From contig NZ_CP136651.1 of the NCBI RefSeq assembly GCF_036784765.1, forward strand, positions 1,488,001 through 1,552,000: a stretch of DNA of 64,000 bases, in the 5' to 3' direction. Under the pieces are notes generated by a model that searched no databases, had not been told where the DNA came from, and saw only the letters and a list, made by a program, of their open reading frames with translations. Origin of the DNA: Novosphingobium sp. ZN18A2. Lineage in GTDB: Bacteria > Pseudomonadota > Alphaproteobacteria > Sphingomonadales > Sphingomonadaceae. Both the position numbers and the translations under genes were made by a program. Of this stretch, positions 39,425 to 48,614 are shown in pieces; the first letter of the stretch is position 1; each line of letters begins with the position of its first letter.

Positions 39425-39740
39425 TTCGTCGGCTTTTTCGCTCTGTTGTCGGGAATGCTCCCCGCCCTAGGACACATTGGCAGCCAAGGCCAGCAATGCG
39501 CGCCCAAACCGGCGTATCTGTCGGCAGTTTTCCACATTTCGGCCCATCGGCGGCCTCAACTGCCTGAATGGACGCCCCACGATCCATTCAAAGCGCGTTC
39601 ACCGGCAATTTCCTATCAGGGTCGCGGTTGCCAAACGGGCGTTTAGGCGGCAGTAGCGCATGCGCCCACTTGGTGAGAGGACCGGCGTAAAGCAGGGGGC
39701 TGTCCCGCGCGTCGCGTTCCGGGTCGAACAGGAGAATTTC
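39425..39740. other. 316-bp divergent intergenic region, gyrA / secreted TPR gene
   Basis: No gene is seen. It should hold both promoters. On the plus strand TTGCCA (39628-39633) is followed 17 bp later by CAGTAG (39651-39656), repeating the TTGCCA -35 seen elsewhere but with a poor -10. GCGCATGCGC near 39657-39666 is a perfect palindrome of unknown role. Confidence 0.4.
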
Positions 39741-41138
39741 ATGAAGCGCGCAACTTTCGCAAACATCGGCAAGGCTGGCGCCGCCCGCGCCGCACTCGCC
39801 GTTGCCCTCAGTACCGGTCTTGCGGCAGGCGGGCTGGCAGTCAGCGCCGTGCCCGCGATGGCCAAGGACAAGAAGGAAGAAAGCAAGTCGCCCAAGATCT
39901 CGGCCGGGTTCCGCAAGATCGCGGCGCCGCTCAGTGCCGCTCTGGGCAAGGCGAAGGACAAGCCCGAGGTGAAGGCCGCGGGTGACGATCCGGCCAAGCT
40001 TGGTGCCGCCCTTGCCGACGAAAAGGCGATGGTGAACCAGGCCTTCACCGCCGCCACTTCGCCCGACGACCAGTTCGTTGCCGGCCAGTTCGCCGTGAAC
40101 CTGGGCGGCCTGGCGAAAGACCCCGCGCTTCAGCGCAAGGGTCTGAAGGCGATGCTGGAAAGCGGTTTTACCCCGGCGGCCGAAGTGCCGAAGTACAGCT
40201 ATTTCGTCGGTTCGCTCGCTTTCCAGGCGAAGGATTACGCCGAAGCCGAGCAATACCTGCAAAAGGCGATCGACGGCGGCTATACCGACAGCAACGCCGG
40301 CGCCCTGCTGGCCGAAGCGTATTTTGCCGATAACAAGACCCAGCAGGGTCTCGACGCGCTCAAGACCTCGATCGACGCGCATGCCGCTGCCGGCAAGCCC
40401 GCTCCGGCCGCGTGGTACAGCCGCGGCATCAGCATGGCCTACACGGCGAAGCTTGGACCGCAGGCGGTCGATTGGTCGCAGATGATGGTCAAGGCCTATC
40501 CGTCGGCGATCAACTGGCTCAACGCCGGGCAGGTGACGCGCGAATTCGCTTCGCCGGAATTCACCAGCCAGGAATCGCTCGACCTCGGCCGCCTGCTGCT
40601 TCGCACCGGCGCGCTGAAGAACGATCCCAAGTACACCGAGCGGGAATACGTGGAATACGTGCAGGCCGCCGACCCCCGCCGCCTACCCGGTGAGGTGGTC
40701 AAGGTGATCAACGACGGTATCGCCAATGGCGCGCTTCCGGCCAACGATACATTCGTTGCCGATTCGCTGAAGGAAGCCAAGGGTCGCATACCTGCGGACA
40801 AGGCTTCGCTTCCCGGTCTTGAAAAGGACGCCCGTTCGGCCGCCAATGGCGTAACCGCGATGGCTGCCGGCGATGCCTACCTTTCATACGACATGCCGGC
40901 GAAGGCCGCCGATATGTATCAGCTCGCGCTCACCAAGGGCGGCGTGGAGACCGAGCGTGTCGAAACACGCCTCGGGATCGCCCAGGTGGACGAAGGCAAG
41001 TATGACGATGCCAAGGCGACGTTCGCCAAGATCACCGGCCCGCGCAAGACGCTGGCCGCGCTCTGGACGATCTATGCCAACCAGAAGGCTTCGGGCGGAG
41101 CCGCTCCCGCTGCCGAAGCGGCCACTCCGGCAAGCTGA
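39741..41138 (+). CDS. secreted TPR-containing hypothetical protein
   Basis: A 465-residue protein with a clear signal peptide (basic start, hydrophobic core, cleavage likely after ...VPAMA around residue 41). The mature part is helical with tetratricopeptide-like pairs, for example KDYAEAEQYLQKAIDGGYTD near residue 165 and DMYQLALTKGG near the end. No enzymatic motif is seen. It is monocistronic: AGGAGA precedes ATG 39741 and a strong terminator follows. It likely acts as a periplasmic scaffold; paralogues with this layout are common in sphingomonads. Confidence 0.83.
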   Translation: MKRATFANIGKAGAARAALAVALSTGLAAGGLAVSAVPAMAKDKKEESKSPKISAGFRKIAAPLSAALGKAKDKPEVKAAGDDPAKLGAALADEKAMVNQAFTAATSPDDQFVAGQFAVNLGGLAKDPALQRKGLKAMLESGFTPAAEVPKYSYFVGSLAFQAKDYAEAEQYLQKAIDGGYTDSNAGALLAEAYFADNKTQQGLDALKTSIDAHAAAGKPAPAAWYSRGISMAYTAKLGPQAVDWSQMMVKAYPSAINWLNAGQVTREFASPEFTSQESLDLGRLLLRTGALKNDPKYTEREYVEYVQAADPRRLPGEVVKVINDGIANGALPANDTFVADSLKEAKGRIPADKASLPGLEKDARSAANGVTAMAAGDAYLSYDMPAKAADMYQLALTKGGVETERVETRLGIAQVDEGKYDDAKATFAKITGPRKTLAALWTIYANQKASGGAAPAAEAATPAS

Positions 41139-41183
41139 CAGGCGGCCGCATCCGCCCAAACGGGCGTTGCGCGCGAATGAATC

Positions 41184-41211
41184 GGGCGGTCCCTTGCGGG
41201 GCCGCCCTTTT
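41184..41211 (+). terminator. Rho-independent terminator of the TPR gene
   Basis: GGGCGGTCCC, a TTGC loop and GGGGCCGCCC pair over ten bases (one G-T wobble) and are followed by TTTT. It lies 45 nt after the TPR stop codon. Confidence 0.88.
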
Positions 41212-41348
41212 CGTATCTGTGCCTTGGATGGTTCGGCCGGTGCCTGAACAGCGGAATGGTACCAGCAGGGCGCACAATTAAAGTCGCAGCGCGGCGTGCC
41301 TGTTCCGAGACCGCTCTAAAGCGGTTAGTCCGGTCTGTTGGTGGCCTG

Positions 41349-41822
41349 TTACGAAACCGGCACGAGCGTGGACTCGATCACTTCGTCGCCGACACCGCGC
41401 ATCTTCGAGATCAGGGCAAGCAATGATTGCTGCTCATCGGGTGTCAGTCGCGCATTCATTTGCGCTTCGTGGTGTGCAACCACCGCGCGCGCGCGCTCAA
41501 GAGCTGTCCGTCCGGACCGGGTGAGCCGCAATTGCTTGGAACGTCGATCAACCGGACTGGGGATGTATTCCAGGAAGCCGCCATTTGTCAGCGCCTTGAT
41601 GAACTGATGAATCGTTGATCGTTTCAGTTTCAGGAAGCGCGCGATGTCCACCTGGTGGATTTCGCTGTTCGCGTCGGTCAGCCACAAGATCGTCACCAGC
41701 TTGGCCGTCAGCCCAAGCGGTTTGAGTTTGGGGTCCAGCGTCAAGACGGTCTGCGAATGGGCAATGCCCAGGTGCAATCCGATATTCCTGTCAAGTCCGT
41801 CCAGCTCAAGACTTCGTTCCAC
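41349..41822 (-). CDS. MarR family transcriptional regulator
   Basis: A 157-residue winged-helix repressor. The recognition region IHQVDIARFLKLKRSTIHQF and the following wing with PVDRRSKQLRLT (about residues 95-106, the Asp-Arg-Arg being the MarR hallmark) are present. GTG 41822 is chosen because GGAGGTT lies about 8 nt upstream; no ATG fits. It is downstream of and co-directional with a TonB receptor, with about 290 nt between, so it probably has its own promoter. A direct repeat in that leader may be its operator. Confidence 0.88.
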   Translation of the reverse strand: MERSLELDGLDRNIGLHLGIAHSQTVLTLDPKLKPLGLTAKLVTILWLTDANSEIHQVDIARFLKLKRSTIHQFIKALTNGGFLEYIPSPVDRRSKQLRLTRSGRTALERARAVVAHHEAQMNARLTPDEQQSLLALISKMRGVGDEVIESTLVPVS

Positions 41823-41855
41823 GTGTTTCGAACCTCCAGAATCATGCCCTGAAAT

Positions 41856-41882
41856 GCATGGTGATACAAAGCATGGTGACAC
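41856..41882. promoter_or_regulatory. 12-bp direct repeat upstream of the MarR gene
   Basis: GCATGGTGATAC (41856-41867) recurs as GCATGGTGACAC (41871-41882), start to start 15 bp. It is 34-60 nt before the MarR start codon, where a promoter would be. Direct repeats on nearly the same helical face could bind a regulator. The role is inferred from position only. Confidence 0.4.
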
Positions 41883-42109
41883 GTGGGCCTGTCCGCGTCC
41901 GACAAGACATGAACGCGTGCGGGCGGATGTCCGGTCTTCGATTTTGAACTGCATTGCGGTCGCGACGTCAAGATGACGAAGCACTCGCTCAATGTAGAGC
42001 GCATTCGCTCGTTCCAGTGCGCGTCATTCAGGTCAATACCCAATAACCGCCGTTCTGGCTTTGCGCCGTGCCCAACAGTGGCCTGCAACAGTCCGATTTC
42101 ATTCGGAAA

Positions 42110-44536
42110 TCAGAATGTCTTGCGGATGCCTGCCCACACCGTTCGGCCCGCGGGAGAGAGGAATTTCGCGTGATAGAGGAAAGGCGTTACCCCCGAGGAT
42201 GTGCTTGCATGGGGGCGGGAGCCAAACAGGTTGTCGACCCCCAGACGGAGGCGGGTGCCGTTCCAAATGCGCCTGTCCGCGCCGAAAAGCCCGCTGCGAC
42301 CGAAATCCACGAAGGCCGTCAGATCAATCTGCAGGCGGCCGGAAAATATGAGATGTTGTGGCGTTGACGTCGATCCGGTGGCGAAATTCCTGATGACGCT
42401 GGAGCTTTGCCATGTGGCACTGACTTCGCCGCCGAAGCCGGTTCCCACATATCCCAGCTTGCCTTTCAGGCGATTGTGCGGGCTGTTGCCGGGGTACCCC
42501 TTTGGATCTCCTGCAAGATAATCGACCGAAACCGTTTGGGCCAGCGTCAGGCGATCCCGCAAGGTCCATTCGTCCAGGATATATCCGTATAGGCGGGGGT
42601 AGGGGTGGCCGGAGCCGGATTGCCTGTAGGGGCCAAGCGGCCAGGACCAGCGTATGCCGACGTGCACGCTTTGCGTTTCCGCGCGGACGAAATTGACCGG
42701 ACTGCTGTCGAACACCGCGATGCTGCCGTCACGCGCGCGGACGAAGCGATCGGGAAAGGCCAGCTGCATATCGGCGGTGGCCGACAGGAAAGCGATCGGA
42801 TGGTGCGCCATCTGATCCGTGAACTCCACCGATAACGAAAGCGAACGCCTGCCCGAGTAGGGCTGATAGACAAAGCCGATCCGAAGGGTGTCATCGTCCT
42901 GCGAACGGAGGCCGGGATTTCCCTGACGCATGATAGTGGCGACCACATCCTCGCCGCGCAGGAAATCGACCAGTCGAACCCCGGAAACGAGTGTGCGCGG
43001 TGCCCAAAGCTGATTGAGGCCCGGCGCCTTTTCGTTGCGCGAAAACGATCCGTGAACGCTGACTCTGGGGATCGGCTGCCACGTGAGACTCACCGACTTG
43101 TCGAGCAATGTACCGAAATCGGAGATAGTCCGAACCTCGAACCCCGCGCCCAGCGTTACATCGCCTGCCCCGAAGGCGGGAGATGCGGCCTTGGTCAGAG
43201 GCAACTGGATAGTGGCACCCAGCCATGCGCTTTCGCGTGACAGGTCGCTTCGGGATGGCGTGACCGATCCGACTTCCGACTTTGCGCCTATCACCATCAA
43301 GCCACCGCGCAACCGCACCCACGCGGTGCCGGCCGATAGCTGGGCCAGCGGCCCGCGCGCGTCGAGATGGGCATCTCCCGAAGTCGTGATGAAGTGCGAA
43401 ACATAGCGCGCGCGCGGCAGCAACAGTCCGGAGGGGATCGGGCCAAGCGGATCGGCTCCCATGTCGACGGCAAGTTGGAACGGGGCGAAATCGGGCGCAA
43501 GGTCGGCTGTGGTTTCGATCATATCGCGCTTCAGCGTGATACCGGCGTTCCAGGTCCAGCGTCCCTCCTGCCCACCCAGTTCCGCGCCGGCTTTCAGCTT
43601 GCTTGCCTGCGTGCGCTGCTCCAGCGGATCGAGCGAGCCTGAATAGCGCCGCACGACCAGACCGTCAGGAAGGGCCGGGGCGAAGATCGTTCCCGACGCA
43701 AGGCCCAGCTCGCGGTCGTTCCGGCCGAACTCTGCCGATGCGATAAGCGACAGATTGGTAAGCCCGCCAAGCGGGACGGTATATCCGGCCGATGCTTTCA
43801 GTGAACGCTTGCGTGGCAGAAGCGTGCGAAAGCGCGGGGCCGCGCGCATGAATGAAAGGTCGCTTGTCGGGATTTGCGTGCCTTGGGGGAGCGGTTCTGG
43901 TGCAAGGCCGCGATCTGCTTCGAAAAGCGGCGCATCGCGCAAGGCTGACAGATTGACGGTCAATCGCGTCGGGCCAGCGATCGAGGCATATGTCGCCTTC
44001 GCCTCTGTCTTGTCGAAGCCGCCCTCGGTTGGAACCGTTTCCGAGATGTTCAGGGTAACAGACTGAAATGAGGACCTTAAGACGATATTCAGCACGCGCG
44101 ACCCCGGCCGTGCACCATAGGAAAGCGATGCGCGTTCGCCCAGCACCTCCACCCGTTCCACTGCCTCCGCAGGGATGCTCAAGATCTCCGACTTGTCGAT
44201 CACGCGGCGTCCGTTGATCAGCAGGATAGGAGATGTGCCGTTGCCTGCGGTTCGCGGAGCAAGGTCGTCTATCAGCGATCCGACGGTATCGCTGCCCAGC
44301 TGGATGATTTCGTCCTCGGCCACCGTGCCATCGATCGGAAGGCTGCCGATGTCGGCATCGCTCCATTTCCGTCCCGTCACCAGGATATCTTCCTGCCCGC
44401 CTTGCGCCGCGTCGCGCGATCTGAGCGACGGCGCGGAAACGAACGGGCCTTGACCTGCGTTGGCCGCTGTCGCGTGCATTGCCACGCCGGATGACGTCGC
44501 GACGGCCAGGATGCAGAAGCAGGCGCTCATGCTCAC
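42110..44536 (-). CDS. TonB-dependent receptor
   Basis: An outer-membrane receptor of 808 residues (806 if ATG 44530 is used instead of GTG 44536). A signal peptide ends near ...ATAANA. The plug domain (about residues 50-160) contains ILVTGRKWSD, SPILLINGRRVIDKSEI and ERVEVLGERASLSYGARPGS. A long beta-barrel follows, ending in WAGIRKTF with the C-terminal aromatic residue recognised by BAM. No TonB box of the usual kind is obvious beyond EDILVTG. The ligand is unknown. It is flanked by a MarR gene downstream and a small secreted protein upstream. Confidence 0.88.
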   Translation of the reverse strand: MSMSACFCILAVATSSGVAMHATAANAGQGPFVSAPSLRSRDAAQGGQEDILVTGRKWSDADIGSLPIDGTVAEDEIIQLGSDTVGSLIDDLAPRTAGNGTSPILLINGRRVIDKSEILSIPAEAVERVEVLGERASLSYGARPGSRVLNIVLRSSFQSVTLNISETVPTEGGFDKTEAKATYASIAGPTRLTVNLSALRDAPLFEADRGLAPEPLPQGTQIPTSDLSFMRAAPRFRTLLPRKRSLKASAGYTVPLGGLTNLSLIASAEFGRNDRELGLASGTIFAPALPDGLVVRRYSGSLDPLEQRTQASKLKAGAELGGQEGRWTWNAGITLKRDMIETTADLAPDFAPFQLAVDMGADPLGPIPSGLLLPRARYVSHFITTSGDAHLDARGPLAQLSAGTAWVRLRGGLMVIGAKSEVGSVTPSRSDLSRESAWLGATIQLPLTKAASPAFGAGDVTLGAGFEVRTISDFGTLLDKSVSLTWQPIPRVSVHGSFSRNEKAPGLNQLWAPRTLVSGVRLVDFLRGEDVVATIMRQGNPGLRSQDDDTLRIGFVYQPYSGRRSLSLSVEFTDQMAHHPIAFLSATADMQLAFPDRFVRARDGSIAVFDSSPVNFVRAETQSVHVGIRWSWPLGPYRQSGSGHPYPRLYGYILDEWTLRDRLTLAQTVSVDYLAGDPKGYPGNSPHNRLKGKLGYVGTGFGGEVSATWQSSSVIRNFATGSTSTPQHLIFSGRLQIDLTAFVDFGRSGLFGADRRIWNGTRLRLGVDNLFGSRPHASTSSGVTPFLYHAKFLSPAGRTVWAGIRKTF

Positions 44537-44584
44537 AATGACTCGGGCAAGAGGGTAAGTCGCAGTGCGCTTGCTCAGGCCAAA

Positions 44585-44613
44585 CCAGCCAGTCCCGGTG
44601 TGGGGCTGGCTGG
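44585..44613 (-). terminator. stem-loop between the small secreted protein and the TonB receptor
   Basis: CCAGCCAGTCCC pairs with GGGGCTGGCTGG (one G-T pair) around a 5-nt loop. On the minus strand it is followed by TTTGG. It could end the small gene's transcript or act as an attenuator before the receptor. Confidence 0.5.
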
Positions 44614-44671
44614 CTTCGAACCCGGATGGCAGGCGCGGTTGCCGGTCTTGATCGACCGGATGGCCCCAAGC

Positions 44672-45019
44672 CTAGGGTTGATGGATTTCCGGCAGATGTT
44701 CGTAGATCCGGCCCGATTGGGAGTCGGTGCAAAAAGATGCGCCCGGCGGGACTTCGTACAGAAAATGGAAGCCGGGTCCGGGGCCGCCGGGCACCGCAGC
44801 GCCGCCATTGTCGCTGACCGTCGAACCCACGTCCGATGGCGGCCACGACGGGTCGGTCAACGTACCGCCCGCCACATAGTCGCGAATGACGTGCTGCCCG
44901 TGCACGTCGACGTATAGTCCGTCGACGTCGGAGCAGGTGGGTGTTCCCGCCGTCTGGGCGCTGGCCGTGCCCGCCAGGGCGAGAGCGGCGAGTGCCGCCG
45001 ATGCTGCAACAAATCTCAT
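44672..45019 (-). CDS. small secreted hypothetical protein
   Basis: A 115-residue protein with a signal peptide (MRFVAASAALAALALAGTAS, cleavage near AQ). The small mature domain has two cysteines (PTCSDVDG and ASFCTDS) that could form a disulfide, and a Gly/Pro-rich centre. No family is recognised. ATG 45019 has GGAG 7 nt upstream; the longer frame is antisense-like leader. It lies upstream of the TonB receptor on the same strand and divergent from the BTAD-type regulator, so it may belong to that locus. Confidence 0.7.
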   Translation of the reverse strand: MRFVAASAALAALALAGTASAQTAGTPTCSDVDGLYVDVHGQHVIRDYVAGGTLTDPSWPPSDVGSTVSDNGGAAVPGGPGPGFHFLYEVPPGASFCTDSQSGRIYEHLPEIHQP

Positions 45020-45237
45020 TGGTCGTCTCCATTCTGGCTGAAATTCGGGACGCGTCTTGCGATCTTTTGATCGTCCCGGCTGCGTTCCGAGCCATTTGCG
45101 AGTGCGACCCGATCCCGGAATTGCATCGGCGCCACCCGCGAACCGTGAATTTGGCGTGAAATGCGGCTCACGCGCGCGCGGATCGTCCGAAATGGCGTTT
45201 ATTTCCAAAGATCGGCGTTTGTGGCATTCTGGCTCCT

Positions 45238-47616
45238 ATGGGAGCTTTTGCGAGGTCCACGTCGATCGCGCCCCCTTTCAAACTGAATTGGTGGGGCCGG
45301 TTCGGGCTAGTCGATTCGACGAGGTGCGATGTCACGCCCAGGGGCAAGAAGGCCCGGGCCATGATCGCATTCCTCGCCAGCCGCGCCGGTTCGCCGGTTT
45401 CGCGCGAAGCGCTTGCAGAACTGCTCTGGAGTGACGGAGACCCCGATCATTCACGAAACAGCCTTCGCAAATGCGTGCAGGAGCTTCGCCGGTTTGCATT
45501 TGGCGATACGCCCCTGTTGCGGATCGATCCCGATGCGATCCGCGTCAATGCAAGTGCGTTGTCACCGGATTCGAAAATGGAGATCGAAGCGGACAGACTG
45601 CCCACGCTCGACCATTACCGGATGGCGATCGTCGAGGGCGGCGGCGTTCTTCTGGGCGATCTCACGAATACCAGCGAGGGATTCGATGCGTGGCGGGAAG
45701 CGGAAGAACGAAGGCGATCGGCCAATCTGGTAACGGCTGCGCTGAAGGCGGCCGAAGGGAAGCTGGAAGGGGCCACCGCAACGGAAATCGGCGAAATTCG
45801 CGATCTGGTCGACAGGCTTGAGGTGATCGAAAGCCTTGACGAGCGCGTGGCCAGGCTGGGCATGAGGGTGGATGCTGCGCTTGGCGACCACTCGTTGCTG
45901 GTCCGCCGCTTCAACAGACTGGAACGCGCGTTGTGGGACGAGCTTTCGGTCGATCCGTCCAATACGACCAAACTCCTGCTTAACGAACTGCTGGACCAGA
46001 CTTGCGAGCACCGGACATCTTCTGCCCGTGCCGCGCCAGACGACGGCGCGACAACGGCTGATCGGGACGTGAAAGAAACGAAGCCTGCCTCAGCGCCGTG
46101 GTTCGCGAACTGGAAACTTGCCGCGACGGGTGTCGGCGTGATCGCCTTGGCCATTGCCGCGCTGCCTGCCCTATATCCCGGCAGTTTCCAGGCGAGGGCG
46201 GCATCCAGCGTCATTTCGGTAATGCCGGCCCGCTCATCCACCGATCCCGCGCTGTCGAAGCTGTGGTCGGACAGGCTTGCATCAGATCTTGTCGATTTCG
46301 ATGCGCCGGGCCTTGCGAACTTGCGCATTCGCTCTGCCGGCAATTCGCCGGAAAGGGCGGCTGACGGCTTCGTCCTGCTGGTTGACGCGAAGGCGCACGC
46401 GGGATCGGCGCGGGAAACAGAGCCTTTCGCACTCAGCCTTGTCAGCCCGCACGGCGATATTGTCTGGTCGCAAGCCTTTCCCGCTTCGCAGGCGGGGCCG
46501 GACATGTTCCGGAAACGGCTGGCTGTGATCACCGCAAAGGCGCTTATTTGCGCTCGCAAGGCCAGCAGCGAGGACGCACCGCGAAACGCGATCGCCAGTT
46601 ACGTTGAGGTGTGCAGCGAACCCGGCGGGGCAGCAAGCTGGCGCAAGGTGATGCTGCTGCGTGCCATCGTTCGAGAAGCGCCGTCATTCCACCGCGCCAA
46701 AGCCGAACTGGCCCTTGAAGAAGCCATGCTTGCGCAGCAACAGATCATCGAAGCGAACGAAAAGATCGACGTGAAAACGTTGCACGACGCGGCTTCCGCG
46801 CACGTGGCCGCTGCCCAGGCGGGGGATGCGGGGCCGGGGGCGATCTTTCTTGCGAAAGCAATTCTCTTGCATCTGGACGCGCCGAAGGATCTTGTCGGCG
46901 AGGAGGCGCTTTTGCGGCAGGGCGTGGATGCCGATCCGGGATATGCGCCCCTGAGGGCGGAATATTCGCGCTTCCTGTGGTCTGTGGGGCGGGTGAGGGG
47001 TGCTGTCGACGCCGCGCGCGAGGCACGTGACCTCGATCAGTTCGCGCCTTCCCTGCAAGGCAATCTCGCATTCCTGCTTATCCATGCGGGGCGGACGGAC
47101 GAGGCGCTTGCCGTTTTGAACCATGCCGAATCCATCTGGCCCGATGCACCGTCCGTCACGGATGCAAGAGTTTCGTATGACCTGCGATATGGCGATGCGG
47201 CGAAAGTGCTGCCAATCCTGAGTGACGGAACGTCATGGAAGCGGGCGATGCGCGCCTATGTTCTTGCCCGGTCGGCCCCCACAAGCGAGAATATTGACCG
47301 GGCCGTGAAGCTCCTTGACGAACAATACCGACTGATGCCGTTTACCGCCTGGAACTATATCCAGGTGTTGGGCCAGTTCGGCCGCTCCGACGAGGCGTTC
47401 GACCTGATAGACCATACGGATGTCAGAGACATCTCCATAGATACCACGATATATTTTCGAAGATTCATGAAGCCGCTTCAACGCGACCCGCGTTTCCTGA
47501 AGCTCGCCGCCCGGTCCGGCCTGCTGGCCTATTGGCAGGAAAGCGGCCAGTGGCCCGATTTCTGCTTCGAAGCGGATCTTCCCTACGATTGTCGGCAGCG
47601 TGAGACCGAAACATAG
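45238..47616 (+). CDS. BTAD/SARP-like winged-helix regulator with TM segment and TPR domain
   Basis: A 792-residue predicted signalling protein. Residues about 15-105 form an OmpR/SARP-type winged helix (RGKKARAMIAFLASRAG, REALAELLWSDGDPDHSRNS, LRKCVQELRRF). Residues about 120-260 resemble the bacterial transcriptional activator domain. A membrane helix, KLAATGVGVIALAIAALPAL, lies near residues 294-314. The C-terminal half is periplasmic-type TPR repeats. The layout recalls CadC-like one-component regulators with an extracytoplasmic sensor. It is divergent from the small secreted protein and convergent with the barrel gene. Confidence 0.82.
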   Translation: MGAFARSTSIAPPFKLNWWGRFGLVDSTRCDVTPRGKKARAMIAFLASRAGSPVSREALAELLWSDGDPDHSRNSLRKCVQELRRFAFGDTPLLRIDPDAIRVNASALSPDSKMEIEADRLPTLDHYRMAIVEGGGVLLGDLTNTSEGFDAWREAEERRRSANLVTAALKAAEGKLEGATATEIGEIRDLVDRLEVIESLDERVARLGMRVDAALGDHSLLVRRFNRLERALWDELSVDPSNTTKLLLNELLDQTCEHRTSSARAAPDDGATTADRDVKETKPASAPWFANWKLAATGVGVIALAIAALPALYPGSFQARAASSVISVMPARSSTDPALSKLWSDRLASDLVDFDAPGLANLRIRSAGNSPERAADGFVLLVDAKAHAGSARETEPFALSLVSPHGDIVWSQAFPASQAGPDMFRKRLAVITAKALICARKASSEDAPRNAIASYVEVCSEPGGAASWRKVMLLRAIVREAPSFHRAKAELALEEAMLAQQQIIEANEKIDVKTLHDAASAHVAAAQAGDAGPGAIFLAKAILLHLDAPKDLVGEEALLRQGVDADPGYAPLRAEYSRFLWSVGRVRGAVDAAREARDLDQFAPSLQGNLAFLLIHAGRTDEALAVLNHAESIWPDAPSVTDARVSYDLRYGDAAKVLPILSDGTSWKRAMRAYVLARSAPTSENIDRAVKLLDEQYRLMPFTAWNYIQVLGQFGRSDEAFDLIDHTDVRDISIDTTIYFRRFMKPLQRDPRFLKLAARSGLLAYWQESGQWPDFCFEADLPYDCRQRETET

Positions 47617-47663
47617 GAAACGGCGGCACATCGCGCGACCGCCATTTCCCGGGCCGGAAATGT

Positions 47664-48614
47664 TCAGAACCGCAAGGTCAGTCCGGCCCTTCCTTGCACG
47701 TAGTTATAGTTTGGCCCGCCCGTGATGGAATCGTTGGTGTAGGTAATTTCCGCGAAGGCATCGATTTTCCTCGACGAACGCGGGCTCTCTACGCGTAACT
47801 GGGCGAATCTGGCCGACGTCCATCCCCCTCCGGTGGTATTCTGCGCGCCGAAGCCGCCGGCTGCGAGATACATCCATCCATTGGCATCGAACCTGCGCAC
47901 CTGCAGGATCGGCAAGGCGCGAACGAAATTTTCCGGCGAGAAATAGTCGAACTCGTTTGGCGCGGTCGAGTGGTAGTATTGCACGTAAAGCTGCGCGCTG
48001 AGGCCCGCGTCCGGCTTGATTACGTGAACGTATCGTCCGCGCAGGTGAAGGCGTTCGTTCCTGCCAGAGAATTTCTGCACGCCTGCCACGACGGCAAAGG
48101 TGTTTCTGTCATTGATCGGGATGTCCGTCGATGCGCCGACGAAGGTATAGTAAATCGGGCGGGTTAATCCCTGCTCCGTTTCGACGATGTCGCGCTCTAC
48201 GAAAATGCTGCGGGACCAGTCCGCCTTGCGCAGTTCCGCGCTGCCAAGGACCGTATGCCCGTCCGTGCCGACCCTCGCGCGCCAGCGCCAGTCCGCGTTC
48301 AGGCTGTCCGCAAGGTCCAGATAAACGCGATCGGCTACCCTGGCCCGGCCGCGAGCGGGGCTGAACCACGCGTGTTCGACAGCGATCCCCGCATATTTGT
48401 CTTTGCCTTCGAAGTTCCACAGGGCGCGCCCAAGCACCTTGATCACATCGGTTCCGTCGGAATCCGTGCTGGCCGAGACTTCGAGGCCCGCAGCGGGACT
48501 TGGGCCTGTGCCGTCTTGTGCAACTGTCTGTGCGAGCGCCGGGCCTGCCCAGATCGCAGACGCGGCCAGGGCCGCCACAAGGGTAACGCCAGGGTAGCGC
48601 GCGGCGCGGATCAT
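47664..48614 (-). CDS. outer-membrane beta-barrel protein, candidate polysaccharide export porin
   Basis: A 316-residue exported protein. A signal peptide runs to ...GPALA (residues 1-28). The rest is an alternating-residue barrel from about residue 45, ending in VQGRAGLTLRF with terminal Phe. It resembles the barrel part of PgaA or the BcsS/YaiO-type barrels found with polysaccharide synthases, but lacks PgaA's TPR half. Its ATG overlaps the stop of the glycosyltransferase gene (ATGA), strong evidence of joint function. Specific family not certain. Confidence 0.75.
   Translation of the reverse strand: MIRAARYPGVTLVAALAASAIWAGPALAQTVAQDGTGPSPAAGLEVSASTDSDGTDVIKVLGRALWNFEGKDKYAGIAVEHAWFSPARGRARVADRVYLDLADSLNADWRWRARVGTDGHTVLGSAELRKADWSRSIFVERDIVETEQGLTRPIYYTFVGASTDIPINDRNTFAVVAGVQKFSGRNERLHLRGRYVHVIKPDAGLSAQLYVQYYHSTAPNEFDYFSPENFVRALPILQVRRFDANGWMYLAAGGFGAQNTTGGGWTSARFAQLRVESPRSSRKIDAFAEITYTNDSITGGPNYNYVQGRAGLTLRF

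Noticed and set aside
37655..39646. 663-codon plus-strand frame across gyrA
   Set aside because: Antisense to an unmistakable gyrA; no recognisable domain.
41310..41325. ACCGCT-CTAA-AGCGGT hairpin as MarR terminator
   Set aside because: Six-base stem with no T-run in the minus direction; too weak to call.
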